A stretch of DNA of 64,000 nt from Rhizobiaceae bacterium. Lineage in GTDB: Bacteria; Pseudomonadota; Alphaproteobacteria; Rhizobiales; Rhizobiaceae. Every line of letters starts with the position of its first letter. The stretch's first letter is position 1. Position numbers and translations under genes: made by a program. The notes below the pieces were generated by a model that saw only the letters and a list, made by a program, of their open reading frames with translations, was not told the DNA's origin and searched no databases. Below are positions 53,239 through 63,533 of the stretch, piece after piece. The DNA is taken from positions 1-64,000 of the forward strand of contig JAEPMD010000016.1 in NCBI GenBank assembly GCA_017644105.1, written 5' to 3'.

Positions 53239-55551
53239 ATGCAAGATAATGATAAGGATGATGTTTCGGCCGATGTTCGGTTATCATTCGTAAGGTCGCT
53301 TTATACGAAACGAAGTACTCTGTTTATCGGAATGCTTTCGCATGTCGTTGTTGCATTGGTCGTTTATTACAACACGCTTCAGTTAGAATTTGTATTTTTT
53401 GCAGCCGGTATTGTCGCCATTTGGGCGGTTCGAATGCTGGATATGAACAATTTTGATCAAGCAACTCAAGGTGAAGTCTCGCTTGCTGAAACCCAAAGGT
53501 GGGAGAGGCGCTATGTGATCGGCGCGGTCTCCATTACTTTGTTGCTCGGCGTTATGACAGCATATACGTTTATCGCCACAACATCTGGTTTTGCTCAACT
53601 TGCGACCGTTTCCGTCACATTTGCCACGCTTGTTGCAGTTGTTGGGCGTAACTTTGGTTCAAAAATCAATGTTGATATGATGGTCTTGGCGGTGTGTATC
53701 CCAGTATTAATTGGATTCATTGCCTCAGACGATGTTTTCGTTCGTGTCTTAGCACTCCTCTTGTTGCCGGTTTTCTTATCAACCAGATCTTTGGCCAATG
53801 GCGTACGCGATGTGCTTTACTCAAGCGTCATGGCGCAAAAGCAGAGCACAGTTTTAGCTGACCGATTGGATGGCGCGATCAATAATATGTCGCACGGCCT
53901 GATCATGATTGATTCAGATAAAAAATTGCGCGTTGTGAATTATAAAGCCAAATCTATGCTTGGCATTCCTCAGCTTGTAGAGCTTGAGGGAAAGAAAATT
54001 GATGTGGTACTTCGCTATGTGCTTCGCAGCGATAAATTTGCGAAAGATAAACGGGATGCTCTTAGGTCAGAGATCTTGGCATTGATCGGCGGTCGCAAAT
54101 CGCGAATGACTTTGGAGATTAACACCAATCAATTGTTTGAATTTAGCGCGCGCCATCAAAATGATGATGGTGTGGTGATTATCTTCCAAGATGTGACTAA
54201 CAAGGTCAAAGCGGATCAAAAGATCTTGCATATGGCCCGATACGATGGTTTGACCAACACACCGAACCGCGAATGGTTCCGCCAATTAATTCATGACAAG
54301 CTGCTGAATACGGCATCTAAGTCAAAAGTCGGATTTGCAGTATTTGATATCATCGATTTCAAACATGTGAATGAAACCAAAGGCTATCTTGTTGGCGATG
54401 CGCTGTTAAAACAGGTTGCGGTTCGAATTAATAGAATTGCGGACAAGCACGGCATTCTCGTCTCTCGCTTTGGCGGTGACGAGTTTGTTGCGTTATTCCC
54501 CCATCATAGAGAAGATGTAATTAAGTCGCACATGGATCAGATGTTTACTGATATTTGCCGTGTGTATGAAATCGACGATATGGAAATCAATGTCAGCTTC
54601 TGCGGCGGTCTTGTGGTCAAAGACAATAATGATTTCAAGCTTGAAGAAATGCAGGTTTGCGCAGATATCGCTAAGCGCGATGCCCGCAAACACGGCAATA
54701 ACCATTGGTCGCAGTTTGAATTGGCGATGGATGATAAATATTCAGAACGCCAGAACCTTAAAACCGATCTGCGCGAAGCTTTAAAAACCAACTCGCTTTC
54801 AGCGGCATATCAGCCAATGTTTACACCTGATGGCAGCAAAATTGTTGGTGCGGAAGCATTATCGCGCTGGAACCATCCTGAGCTTGGTCCAATTTCGCCC
54901 GGCGTTTATATTCCGCTGGCTGAAGAGATTGGTATTGTGCGAGAGCTGACACAAAGCATGATCAGAAATGCGACGAAAGATTGCGCCACGTGGCCTGAAC
55001 ATATGTTTGTGTCGGTGAATTTGTCCGCACATGATCTAGTCGATAATCAAATTATACAGGTGATTTCAGAATCTATTTTAGATTCTGGATTAGCGCCAGA
55101 ACGACTTCATTTAGAAGTGACAGAGAGTGCAGTGGTTGATGAGGCTGATAAAGCTGCGATGTTGTTGCGTGAAATGCGCCAGATGGGTATGTCCATTGCA
55201 ATCGACGATTTCGGTACGGGTTATTCAAGCCTAAGCTATCTTGATAAGTTGCCTCTCAATAAAGTCAAAATTGATCGCTCATTTGTACGCGATATTGTTC
55301 ACGACGAGCAAAAACTCAAACTACTACGCGGAATTATACATATGTCTCGAGAGCTGGGTCTGGAGATTGTTACCGAAGGCGTAGAGACAAATGAACAACT
55401 TGCGGTCATTCGTGAAAATGACTGTGCTGATATTATTCAGGGCTTTATTTTCGGCATGCCAATACCAAAATCAGCAATCCGTGAGCTCACTCGGAAGCTT
55501 GACCGATCAAAAGCTGGCGTGTCGCCGGTGCAAAGCAAGCAGGCGAAATAG
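53239..55551 (+). CDS. Membrane GGDEF-EAL protein with PAS domain
   Basis: 770 residues. About four to five N-terminal membrane helices (25-190), a PAS-like sensor (about 210-330), a GGDEF domain with intact GGDEF (RFGGDEFVALF) and an EAL domain with intact EAL (GAEALSRWNHPE) and DDFGTGYSS. Both synthesis and breakdown of c-di-GMP are possible; the two activities are usually biased by the sensor. Followed by the FeeM-like gene after a CtrA-like site. Confidence 0.94.
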   Translation: MQDNDKDDVSADVRLSFVRSLYTKRSTLFIGMLSHVVVALVVYYNTLQLEFVFFAAGIVAIWAVRMLDMNNFDQATQGEVSLAETQRWERRYVIGAVSITLLLGVMTAYTFIATTSGFAQLATVSVTFATLVAVVGRNFGSKINVDMMVLAVCIPVLIGFIASDDVFVRVLALLLLPVFLSTRSLANGVRDVLYSSVMAQKQSTVLADRLDGAINNMSHGLIMIDSDKKLRVVNYKAKSMLGIPQLVELEGKKIDVVLRYVLRSDKFAKDKRDALRSEILALIGGRKSRMTLEINTNQLFEFSARHQNDDGVVIIFQDVTNKVKADQKILHMARYDGLTNTPNREWFRQLIHDKLLNTASKSKVGFAVFDIIDFKHVNETKGYLVGDALLKQVAVRINRIADKHGILVSRFGGDEFVALFPHHREDVIKSHMDQMFTDICRVYEIDDMEINVSFCGGLVVKDNNDFKLEEMQVCADIAKRDARKHGNNHWSQFELAMDDKYSERQNLKTDLREALKTNSLSAAYQPMFTPDGSKIVGAEALSRWNHPELGPISPGVYIPLAEEIGIVRELTQSMIRNATKDCATWPEHMFVSVNLSAHDLVDNQIIQVISESILDSGLAPERLHLEVTESAVVDEADKAAMLLREMRQMGMSIAIDDFGTGYSSLSYLDKLPLNKVKIDRSFVRDIVHDEQKLKLLRGIIHMSRELGLEIVTEGVETNEQLAVIRENDCADIIQGFIFGMPIPKSAIRELTRKLDRSKAGVSPVQSKQAK

Positions 55552-55621
55552 TCCTATTTTCTGACAATTCATTGTGTTTAGAGTGTTTAACGCCCTTATT
55601 GTGGTGTTAGAAGACTCTTTG

Positions 55622-55636
55622 TTAACCTTTTGTTAA
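55622..55636. promoter_or_regulatory. CtrA-like site upstream of the FeeM-like gene
   Basis: TTAA-CCTTTTG-TTAA, an exact TTAA-N7-TTAA match, with further TTAA words next to it. Expression of the gene at 55738 may be under CtrA. Confidence 0.55.
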
Positions 55637-55737
55637 CCTTAACGAAAACTTAATTGATAGATTCGAATTGAATCATATCATTAATAAAAGTTTAACATTA
55701 TATTCCTCCACGAGAGTTGAGTGAGTGGGATATTGTG

Positions 55738-56460
55738 ATGACGAGCGTACAATCCGTTGGTAGTTTTAATCAGAAGCTTATGAATCTAATGGAGGATGTC
55801 GAATATCGGCGGGTCGAATCCATTGAGGACTTAGAAGAGGTCGCCGCTTTACGACGTCGAGCCTATGAACCGGTAGGATTGGCTCCAGACAAATACTCAA
55901 TCATGATTGATGATGAAGATTTTGCTGAAAATGCGCATGTCATTGGTGTTTATTATCTCGAACAACTGGTTGTGACCATACGGATCCACCATGTGACATC
56001 AAGGCATCACGATGGCTTGGCGATGAAGCAATTTCCAGAAGTTGTTGGTCCTATGCTGGATGCAGGTATGAGCGTGATTGACCCACTTAAATTTGCTGCC
56101 GATCCGGTTTTGATCAAGGAATTTCCAGGCCTTGCATATTTAACTATTAGAACAGCACTCATGGCGTCTGAATATTACAAAGCTGACCATCTGCTGGCGA
56201 TCATCCGCGCTAATCACCGTGCGTTTTATCGCAGGTTTTTAAATTTCTCACCTTTGGCCGAGCCTAAATGGAACGATTATTTAAGTTGTGATCTGGACAT
56301 ATATGGTGGTCATATTAAACAAACATTGCCGTCGATTAAAAAGCGATATCCGTTTTTTAATTCCACACCGTTTGAGCAAAAACGCATGTTTGCCCCTTTG
56401 TCAGAAATAAAATTGCCGCCATTGTCGATTATTCCCCAAGTTCAATCGTTTTATGGGTAA
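55738..56460 (+). CDS. FeeM-like N-acyl amino acid synthase/acyltransferase
   Basis: 240 residues from ATG 55738 (TTG 55717 is an alternative). GNAT-like fold related to autoinducer synthases and FeeM: VEYRRVESIEDLEEVAALRR at the start, then PVGLAPDKYSIMIDDEDFAE. Such enzymes join acyl chains from acyl-ACP to amino acids. The product here is unknown. No acyl carrier gene is adjacent. Confidence 0.65.
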   Translation: MTSVQSVGSFNQKLMNLMEDVEYRRVESIEDLEEVAALRRRAYEPVGLAPDKYSIMIDDEDFAENAHVIGVYYLEQLVVTIRIHHVTSRHHDGLAMKQFPEVVGPMLDAGMSVIDPLKFAADPVLIKEFPGLAYLTIRTALMASEYYKADHLLAIIRANHRAFYRRFLNFSPLAEPKWNDYLSCDLDIYGGHIKQTLPSIKKRYPFFNSTPFEQKRMFAPLSEIKLPPLSIIPQVQSFYG

Positions 56461-56540
56461 AAATCAATCAGTTTCGCATTGCCTCAATTCAATGAATTGT
56501 GTAAGTCTCTGGCAATTATTTTTGAATCTGGAGATGTTAA

Positions 56541-56774
56541 ATGGCTAAACAAGAGACGGGCCCTGTCGAGCTTGGCGCAGAGATGGATTACTCTGAGCAC
56601 GATAAAACATATGATGTGTTTATGGTTGGCACGAAGTATGGCACTTTGATTTGTATCGTTTTGCTGATCGCAATGGCAATTGGCTTTTATACTTCAGGTG
56701 GTTTGCTTTCCGGCTTTGTTTCGTTTTTTGTGCTGCTTTTCATTGGCCGCTACATCATGAACAAAGTTCTTTGA
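56541..56774 (+). CDS. aa3-type cytochrome c oxidase subunit IV
   Basis: 77 residues. Bacterial COX4 family: DYSEHDKTYDVFMVGTKYGT before a single helix pair (about 37-75). Small accessory subunit of the aa3 oxidase in alphaproteobacteria, encoded away from the other subunits as is common. GGAG lies eight bases before the ATG, and a terminator follows. Confidence 0.92.
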   Translation: MAKQETGPVELGAEMDYSEHDKTYDVFMVGTKYGTLICIVLLIAMAIGFYTSGGLLSGFVSFFVLLFIGRYIMNKVL

Positions 56775-56809
56775 TCACTGATTAAAGACATTCATACTAT
56801 TTAATTTAG

Positions 56810-56838
56810 CGCGCAGGCTTAAAAGTCTGCGCGTTTTA
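56810..56838 (+). terminator. Terminator of the oxidase subunit IV gene
   Basis: 11-bp stem CGCGCAGGCTT/AAGTCTGCGCG (one G-T pair) with an AA loop and TTTTATTTT after it. Confidence 0.88.
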
Positions 56839-56870
56839 TTTTGTGAAAAGCTTTTCGTAGCTGAATGACT

Positions 56871-57731
56871 TTAGTTGCGGACCCGCGCAAGGCCATCTTT
56901 TGCAGGCTGATAATTCGGGTTGAGTGCAATTGCTCTGATATATGATTTACGTGCGCGTGTTTTATCACCACGTTGTTCGTAAACGAGCGCTTGATTTGAC
57001 CATGATTCCGCAACGGTTTTATCAAGATTGATGGCACGATTGAAATCTTCCAGCGCTTCATCTTCTTTGCCAAGTACCAGTTGAGATATTCCACGGCCGT
57101 TAAATGGTTCAGGAGAATCAGGCGCGAGTGCAATTGATCTCGCAAAGTCACCAATAGCTTCCAGATGCTGGCCACGTATTTGATAAATCAAACCCCGGTT
57201 ATGAAAAGCTCGAGGGTCTACAGTTCCCAGATCAATTGCTCGGTTGAAGTCTGCAAATGCCTCGTTTGTTCTGCCAGCCTGTCTATATAAGTTACCACGT
57301 CCGATGTAAGCAGCATCATATTGCGGATTGATGCGTATTGCCTGATTATAATCGTTTGCCGCTTTTACCGGTTGATTAATATTACGATAGATCAGGGCTC
57401 TGTTAGCGTAAGCTTGATGAAAACGCGGGTTGATTGAAATTGCTTTGTTAAAATCATCCAGCGCTGCATTAAATTGCCCCGCTTTACCATATGCGGATCC
57501 GCGAACATTATAGCCTTCCGGATCGTTGGGATTGGCTGCGATCACGGATGTTAATGAAGCGATGTTTTGTTCAGAGCCTTGTTCGCGGTCAATACGGATG
57601 ACATCCGAGCTTGTCGTGGTTGTTTCACAAGCCACAAGTGTGAGTGTTGACGCTAGTACTAATCCTAAAAATACGTGGCGAAATTTGGAGGCCGTCGAAG
57701 GAAGTTCGATTGGGTCAGATTTCACATGCAT
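56871..57731 (-). CDS. TPR-repeat lipoprotein (NlpI-like)
   Basis: 286 residues. Lipoprotein signal with lipobox LVAC and Cys at about 35, then about six tetratricopeptide repeats (for example DDFNKAISINPRFHQAYANR, RFDFNRAINL-type units). It would be lipid-anchored and hold other envelope proteins. The repeats are regular at 34 residues. NlpI-like roles in peptidoglycan enzyme control are possible. Confidence 0.9.
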   Translation of the reverse strand: MHVKSDPIELPSTASKFRHVFLGLVLASTLTLVACETTTTSSDVIRIDREQGSEQNIASLTSVIAANPNDPEGYNVRGSAYGKAGQFNAALDDFNKAISINPRFHQAYANRALIYRNINQPVKAANDYNQAIRINPQYDAAYIGRGNLYRQAGRTNEAFADFNRAIDLGTVDPRAFHNRGLIYQIRGQHLEAIGDFARSIALAPDSPEPFNGRGISQLVLGKEDEALEDFNRAINLDKTVAESWSNQALVYEQRGDKTRARKSYIRAIALNPNYQPAKDGLARVRN

Positions 57732-57783
57732 ATAAAAGTCTCACATCTCGCTGAAAGTACAACAACTTAGCATCTATCATAAA

Positions 57784-57817
57784 CAAAAAAAGCGGGGACG
57801 ATCAACTCGTCTCCGCC
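57784..57817 (-). terminator. Terminator of rpsU
   Basis: 10-bp stem GCGGGGACGA/TCGTCTCCGC (one G-T pair) with a five-base loop; on the minus strand seven T follow. Confidence 0.9.
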
Positions 57818-57859
57818 AATAGTCATAAGTCGTGAAATCGACGAAAAAACGGCAGGTTC

Positions 57860-58084
57860 TTAGCGACCGCTGCGACCACCGATTAAACCTTCACGCTGAG
57901 CACGCTTGCGTGCCAATTTGCGTACACGACGCACAGCTTCAGCTTTTTCACGAGCGCGCTTTTGAGATGGTTTCTCGTAAAAGTCACGCATTTTCATTTC
58001 ACGAAAAATACCTTCGCGCTGCATTTTTTTCTTAAGCGCTCTTAGAGCCTGATCGACATTGTTGTCGCGGACAAGTACTTGCAC
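57860..58084 (-). CDS. rpsU: 30S ribosomal protein S21
   Basis: 74 residues: [20 protein letters not shown] at the start, then [19 protein letters not shown] and a basic tail. S21 helps mRNA binding at the 16S 3' end. Transcribed alone with its own terminator. Confidence 0.97.
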   Translation of the reverse strand: MQVLVRDNNVDQALRALKKKMQREGIFREMKMRDFYEKPSQKRAREKAEAVRRVRKLARKRAQREGLIGGRSGR

Positions 58085-58390
58085 GTTAATTCCTTAAATT
58101 TTTCAAAAAGGCTGCTCAATAAAAAACAGCAAATAAAATATCATTCGTTCGGCGCTTAGCGTCACGATTGGCGTCTGGATAACAGGTTTAGCGATTTATG
58201 TCCAGACTAAAGCTCCATGATTTTTGCGAAAATCCTTCAAAAATAATGGCGATTTCATACTGTTCTAAAAACGTCTTGAAATTTCACTTGCGAGACATTT
58301 GGATTTGGTATTTGTTTGTTATGAATAATCAATGGTTTGATGAATTCTTTTCGAAGACTGATTATGAGCATTTAAAGGACGTGCCTGCAC
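58085..58390. other. Intergenic region between rpsU and soxB
   Basis: 306 bases that should contain the divergent promoters of rpsU and soxBDAG. A 66-codon open frame (58198-58398) runs into soxB but I do not support it. No hairpin or riboswitch-like structure was seen. Confidence 0.5.
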
Positions 58391-59644
58391 ATGCGTAAAT
58401 ATTCAATATTTGCACTTGCCCGCGAAGCTATGAGACAGCACAAAGGGTGGGAAGAACAATGGGGTTCCCCGGAGCCTAAATCGTCATACGATGTCATCAT
58501 TATTGGTGCGGGTGGCCATGGATTAGGCACAGCTTATTATTTGGCAAAAGAACATGGCATTCGAAATATTGCCGTTCTGGAAAAGAGCTGGCTTGGTGGC
58601 GGTAATACAGGCCGGAATACAACCGTTATTCGCTCCAATTACTTATACGATGAAAGCGCTGGGCTTTATAATCACGCATTGAATATGTGGGATAATTTAA
58701 GCCAGGACATCAATTATAATGTGATGTATTCGGCGCGTGGTGTGATGATGGTCGCGCATAATGTGCATGATGTTCAAGTGCTTAAACGCCATGTTCACGC
58801 CAATCGTCTCAATGGTGTGCAAAATGAATGGTTGTCACCTCAAGAGGCGAAAGAATTTTGTCCGCCGCTGAATATTTCAAAGTCTTGTCGTTATCCAATT
58901 ATGGGTGCCGCATTGCAAAGAAAAGGTGGAACTGCACGCCATGATGCTGTTGCATGGGGATATGCGCGTGCTGCGTCTGATTTAGGCGTTGATATTATTC
59001 AAAATTGCGAAGTGACTGGCATCCGTCGCGCGGCCGATGGTTCAGTTGCCGGAGTTGAAACCGGGAAAGGTTTCATTGGCGCAAAGAAAGTTGGTGTGGT
59101 TGCGGCGGGTAACACGTCTCACATTATGCAGATGGCTGATGTGCGCATGCCGCTTGAAAGCTTCCCGCTACAAGCATTGGTGTCCGAGCCTTTAAAACCG
59201 ATTTTCCCATGTGTGGTAATGTCAAATAGTGTGCACACTTATATTTCTCAGTCTGACAAGGGCGAATTGGTGATCGGTGCGGGAACTGATCAATATACGT
59301 CCTACGCACCTAATGGCAGCTTACATATCACCAACCATAATCTTGAGGCTATCTGCGAATTGTTCCCGATATTTAGCCGCGTTAAAATGATGCGGACATG
59401 GGCGGGTACCGTTGATGTAACGCCAGATCGTTCTCCTATCTTAGCGAAAACGCCGGTTAAAGGGCTTTATGTGAATTGCGGGTGGGGAACAGGTGGATTT
59501 AAAGCAACGCCTGGGTCGGCGCATGTCTTTGCGCACACGATTGCCAATGATGCGCCGCATAAAATCAATGAATTCTTCACGCTAGAGCGGTTTAAAACCG
59601 GTCGCTTGGTGGATGAATCAGCAGCAGCTGCTGTTGCGCATTAG
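58391..59644 (+). CDS. soxB: Sarcosine oxidase, beta subunit
   Basis: 417 residues. FAD domain (YDVIIIGAGGHGLGTAYYLAK) of the heterotetrameric enzyme; the flavin demethylates sarcosine to glycine and formaldehyde (as methylene-folate) with hydrogen peroxide. The start MRKYSIFALAREAM is the family start. AAAGGA lies 11 bases upstream. First gene of soxBDAG. Confidence 0.96.
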   Translation: MRKYSIFALAREAMRQHKGWEEQWGSPEPKSSYDVIIIGAGGHGLGTAYYLAKEHGIRNIAVLEKSWLGGGNTGRNTTVIRSNYLYDESAGLYNHALNMWDNLSQDINYNVMYSARGVMMVAHNVHDVQVLKRHVHANRLNGVQNEWLSPQEAKEFCPPLNISKSCRYPIMGAALQRKGGTARHDAVAWGYARAASDLGVDIIQNCEVTGIRRAADGSVAGVETGKGFIGAKKVGVVAAGNTSHIMQMADVRMPLESFPLQALVSEPLKPIFPCVVMSNSVHTYISQSDKGELVIGAGTDQYTSYAPNGSLHITNHNLEAICELFPIFSRVKMMRTWAGTVDVTPDRSPILAKTPVKGLYVNCGWGTGGFKATPGSAHVFAHTIANDAPHKINEFFTLERFKTGRLVDESAAAAVAH

Positions 59645-59654
59645 GGAGAGTTAG

Positions 59655-59978
59655 ATGCTATATATTAGATGTCCTTATTGCGAAGAATATCGTCCCGAGA
59701 TTGAATTTCGCCATGCTGGGGAAGCGCATATTGTGCGTCCGACAAATATGGCTGAAATTTCAGCAGATGAAATGGAAGAGTTCTTGTTTATTCGTGAGAA
59801 TAAACGCGGCATTATTTTCGAAAGATGGCGCCATATTCATGGCTGTGGTCGTTTCTTTAATTGTGTTCGTGATGCTGTGACTGATCAGATCATCATGACG
59901 TATAAATCAGGTGAGCCGAAACCATCTGATGCAGAGATTGAAAAAGCCATTCTAGCTCTGAAAGAGGAGCAAGCGTAA
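59655..59978 (+). CDS. soxD: Sarcosine oxidase, delta subunit
   Basis: 107 residues. Zinc-binding cysteines are visible (CPYCEEYRPEIEF, then HGCGRFFNCVRD). Small structural subunit of the tetramer. Its stop shares a base with the soxA ATG (TAATG). Confidence 0.96.
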   Translation: MLYIRCPYCEEYRPEIEFRHAGEAHIVRPTNMAEISADEMEEFLFIRENKRGIIFERWRHIHGCGRFFNCVRDAVTDQIIMTYKSGEPKPSDAEIEKAILALKEEQA

Positions 59979-62977
59979 TGAGTGGTTTATATCGTATTGC
60001 GGGCAAGGGTCGATTAACCCCTGCAAAAACTGTTGCATTTTCTTTCGATGGCAAAAGCTATACCGGACTTGAAGGTGACACATTAGCATCAGCACTATTG
60101 GCAAATGGTATAGTGTTAACCGCGCGTTCGTTTAAATATCATCGTCCACGCGGGACTATGACAGAGGGCAGCGAAGAACCAAATTCTATGGTTGGAGTTC
60201 ATCGTGACACGGCCCGTCAACAGCCTAACGTCCGCGCAACTATGCAAGAAATTTATGATGGTTTCCAAGCTGTATCGCAAAACAGATGGCCGTCACTGTC
60301 CTTTGATATTGGTTCGATAAATTCGCTATTGTCGCCATTATTTGTTGCTGGGTTTTATTATAAAACATTTATGTGGCCGCGTGTTGCATGGGAGAAAATT
60401 TACGAGCCTAAAATTCGAGCTGCTGCGGGTCTAGGACTATCGCCAACCGAGCAAGACCCTGATCATTATGCGAATAAATTTGCCTATGCGGATCTCGTGG
60501 TTGTTGGTGGTGGACCGGCAGGATTGTCTGCCGCTTTAGCCGCTGCAAAGCAAGGTGTTTCAGTCATTGTGTGTGACGAAAATGCTGAATTCGGCGGTGC
60601 GCTTTTATATGAAAATGACGTCGAAATTGACGGTAAATCTGGCTATGACTGGGCAAAAGACATCGAATCGCAGTTAGCCGCGATGGACAATGTTACTATC
60701 CTACCTCGCACAACTGCTTTTGGTTATTATGCACATAATATGATTGGTCTTTGTGAGCGTATAACAGATCATCTGGCTGTGCCGGATGCTGATAGCCCGC
60801 GCGAGCGTTTATGGCAAATCCGCGCCAAGAAGGTGATTATTGCGCAAGGTGCGATTGAGCGTCATCTTGTGTTTGCGAACAACGATCGCCCAGGCATTAT
60901 GATGGCATCTGCTGCACGATCATATTTGAATAAATATGGTGTCGCAGTTGGCAGTAAAATTGGTGTTTATACAGCATGCGATAGCGCTTATGCCGCAGCC
61001 TTTGACCTTAAAGAAGCGGGCGTTGATATACCTGTGATTGTGGATAGCCGCCCAGATGTTGATCCAATGTTGTTGGAGCGCGCTCGTGAGCTTGATTTAA
61101 CCGTGCAAACCGGGCATAGCGTCATTGATACGACAGGTAAACTTCGTATTTCCGGTATCAAGGTCGCGAAAAATGGCCAAATGGCCAATACCAAATATGA
61201 TGTGGATGCATTGCTTATTTCTGGCGGTTGGACGCCTTCATTGCATTTATATTCTCAATCACGCGCAAAGCCTGTTTGGGATGGTGAGGTGAAACGCTTC
61301 TTGCCAGAAAATCCGGTTCAAGACCAAGTTTCAGTGGGTGCATGCGCTGGGACTGATGATCTTTCTGAAGTTATTTCAGATGCGCAATCCGCCGCGCTTG
61401 CGGCCGCGAAATCGCTCGGGGTTAAGAAGCCGAAAAAAGTGTCTGCGCCAACAGAGATCAATTCACTTTATGGCCATTCAGGTGATCATATCGGTTCGTC
61501 TCATGGTGCTGGCGCTGATGATGCAGTTAAAGCCTTTGTGGATTATCAGCATGATGTTGTTGCCAATGATATCCGTTTGGCTGTGCGTGAAGGCATGCGC
61601 TCGATTGAGCATGTGAAACGCTTCACGACAACGGGGATGGCAACCGACCAGGGCAAGACTTCGAACTTGCATGGACTGGCAATTGCTGCCGATGGCTTGG
61701 GTAAAGAGATCCCGCAAGTGGGCCTGACGACATTCCGCTCACCATTTACCCCGGTAAGCTTTGGCACAATCGTCAACCATGGTGCTGGTGACTTGTTTGA
61801 TCCAGTTCGCCGCACACCCATGCATGATTGGGCCGTTGCGCAAGGCGCGGTGTTTGAAGATGTTGGTCAATGGAAACGTGGCTGGTATTTCCCTCAAGCA
61901 GGCGAAGATATGCATGCTTCAGTTAATCGCGAATGTAAAACTGTGCGCGAAAGCGCTGGCGTTTTTGATGCGTCTACGCTTGGTAAGATCGAAGTTGTGG
62001 GGCCGGACGCTGCCAAGTTTTTGGATATTATCTACACCAATGCTTGGAGCACACTGAAAGTAGGACGTTGCCGTTATGGCATTATGACCCATGAAGATGG
62101 TTTTATCTTTGACGATGGCGTGGTTGGCCGTTTGGCAGAAGATCGTTTCCATGTGACAACGACCACTGGCGGTGCTGCAGGTGTTCTTAATCATATGGAA
62201 GATTATCTGCAGACAGAATTTCCCGAACTTGATGTTTGGCTCACATCTGTGTCCGAACAATGGGGCGTGATTGCTGTTCAAGGACCGAAGGCAAGAGATA
62301 TCATCGCACCATTGGTCGAGGGTATTGATTTATCGACTGAAAGTATGCCGCATATGTCGGTTCGTGAAGGGACTATTTGTGGCGTTCCAACTCGCTTATT
62401 CCGCATGTCGTTTACCGGTGAGATGGGATATGAGATCAACGTTCCTGCCGATTACGCTGAAAGTGTTTTGGAAGCAGTTTGGGCCAATGCGCAAAAATAT
62501 GGTGCTTGTGCTTATGGCACGGAAGCCATGCACGTTCTTCGCGCGGAAAAAGGCTATATCATTGTCGGTCAGGAAACCGATGGTTCGATCACGCCGCATG
62601 ATGCTGGATTGTCATGGGCTGTATCTAAAAAGAAAACGGACTTCGTTGGTATCCGCGGGCTCATGCGAGATGACTTGGTCGCCGAAGGCCGCAAGCAATT
62701 GGTTGGCTTGAAAACCAAAGATCCAAAGGTTGTGCTTGAAGAGGGTGCACAGATAGTTGCGGATCCTAATCAGCCGATCCCGATGAAAATGCTTGGCCAT
62801 GTGACATCATCTTATTGGTCCGAAAATTGTGGCCATTCAATTGCATTGGCAATTGTTGAAGGTGGTCGGTCAAAAATGGGTGATGCGCTTTATGTGCCAA
62901 TGATTGATCGAACGATTGAAGTTGAAGTGGTTGATACGGTCTTTGTAGATCAAGACGGAGGGCGTTTAAATGGCTAA
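59978..62977 (+). CDS. soxA: Sarcosine oxidase, alpha subunit
   Basis: 999 residues. N-terminal Fer2_4-like domain (LEGDTLASALLANG), an NAD-binding domain (VVVGGGPAGLSAALAAAKQ) and a C-terminal GcvT tetrahydrofolate domain (from about 600). It accepts the methyl carbon onto folate. Full length compared with the family. Confidence 0.96.
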   Translation: MSGLYRIAGKGRLTPAKTVAFSFDGKSYTGLEGDTLASALLANGIVLTARSFKYHRPRGTMTEGSEEPNSMVGVHRDTARQQPNVRATMQEIYDGFQAVSQNRWPSLSFDIGSINSLLSPLFVAGFYYKTFMWPRVAWEKIYEPKIRAAAGLGLSPTEQDPDHYANKFAYADLVVVGGGPAGLSAALAAAKQGVSVIVCDENAEFGGALLYENDVEIDGKSGYDWAKDIESQLAAMDNVTILPRTTAFGYYAHNMIGLCERITDHLAVPDADSPRERLWQIRAKKVIIAQGAIERHLVFANNDRPGIMMASAARSYLNKYGVAVGSKIGVYTACDSAYAAAFDLKEAGVDIPVIVDSRPDVDPMLLERARELDLTVQTGHSVIDTTGKLRISGIKVAKNGQMANTKYDVDALLISGGWTPSLHLYSQSRAKPVWDGEVKRFLPENPVQDQVSVGACAGTDDLSEVISDAQSAALAAAKSLGVKKPKKVSAPTEINSLYGHSGDHIGSSHGAGADDAVKAFVDYQHDVVANDIRLAVREGMRSIEHVKRFTTTGMATDQGKTSNLHGLAIAADGLGKEIPQVGLTTFRSPFTPVSFGTIVNHGAGDLFDPVRRTPMHDWAVAQGAVFEDVGQWKRGWYFPQAGEDMHASVNRECKTVRESAGVFDASTLGKIEVVGPDAAKFLDIIYTNAWSTLKVGRCRYGIMTHEDGFIFDDGVVGRLAEDRFHVTTTTGGAAGVLNHMEDYLQTEFPELDVWLTSVSEQWGVIAVQGPKARDIIAPLVEGIDLSTESMPHMSVREGTICGVPTRLFRMSFTGEMGYEINVPADYAESVLEAVWANAQKYGACAYGTEAMHVLRAEKGYIIVGQETDGSITPHDAGLSWAVSKKKTDFVGIRGLMRDDLVAEGRKQLVGLKTKDPKVVLEEGAQIVADPNQPIPMKMLGHVTSSYWSENCGHSIALAIVEGGRSKMGDALYVPMIDRTIEVEVVDTVFVDQDGGRLNG

Positions 62978-63533
62978 TCCAACACAAGCTACCCGAAAAT
63001 TACCTCTTGATGGTCGCCTGGCTGGTGGCGCTGGTGTGTCGATTACCCCAGCTGCTTCGATGTCGCGCGTGTCTTTGCGGGTCAAAGACAAAGACGTTAA
63101 AGCCGTTGGTAAGGCGCTCTGTGTCGCCCTACCAATAAAGCCAAAAACGTCAAATATGTCTGGCGATCAAGCAGGCGCAAGTCGCTCAGCGCTGTGGATT
63201 GGTCCGGATGAATGGCTTATTCTTGATGGCGAGACGGCAGATATTTCAGCCGCATTGGCGAAATCCAAAGCTGTGATGTCTGTTGTTGATATTTCACATC
63301 GCAATACGGCGATTTTGCTCGAAGGAAAAAACGCAGTTGATGTCCTTCGTGCTGGTTGTCCGCAAAACTTAAATGACGATGTCTTTCCAGTTGGCGCGTG
63401 TTCACGCACAATATTGGGCAAGGCAGAGGTCGTTATTTGGCGCACGGGCGCTGTGAGCTATCACGTTGAATGCTGGCGCTCATTCTCAGGTTATGTCTTT
63501 AAGTTTATGAGCCAGGCCGCAAAGGGGCTTTAA
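62970..63533 (+). CDS. soxG: Sarcosine oxidase, gamma subunit
   Basis: 187 residues of the SoxG family, GcvT-like in fold (SALWIGPDEWLILDGE, then VVDISHRNTAILLEG). Eight-base overlap with soxA; GGAGGG upstream of the ATG. Last gene of the operon. Confidence 0.94.
   Translation: MANPTQATRKLPLDGRLAGGAGVSITPAASMSRVSLRVKDKDVKAVGKALCVALPIKPKTSNMSGDQAGASRSALWIGPDEWLILDGETADISAALAKSKAVMSVVDISHRNTAILLEGKNAVDVLRAGCPQNLNDDVFPVGACSRTILGKAEVVIWRTGAVSYHVECWRSFSGYVFKFMSQAAKGL

Noticed and set aside
58198-58398. 66-codon open frame before soxB
   Set aside because: No ribosome site at a proper distance, odd composition, runs eight bases into soxB, no family recognised.
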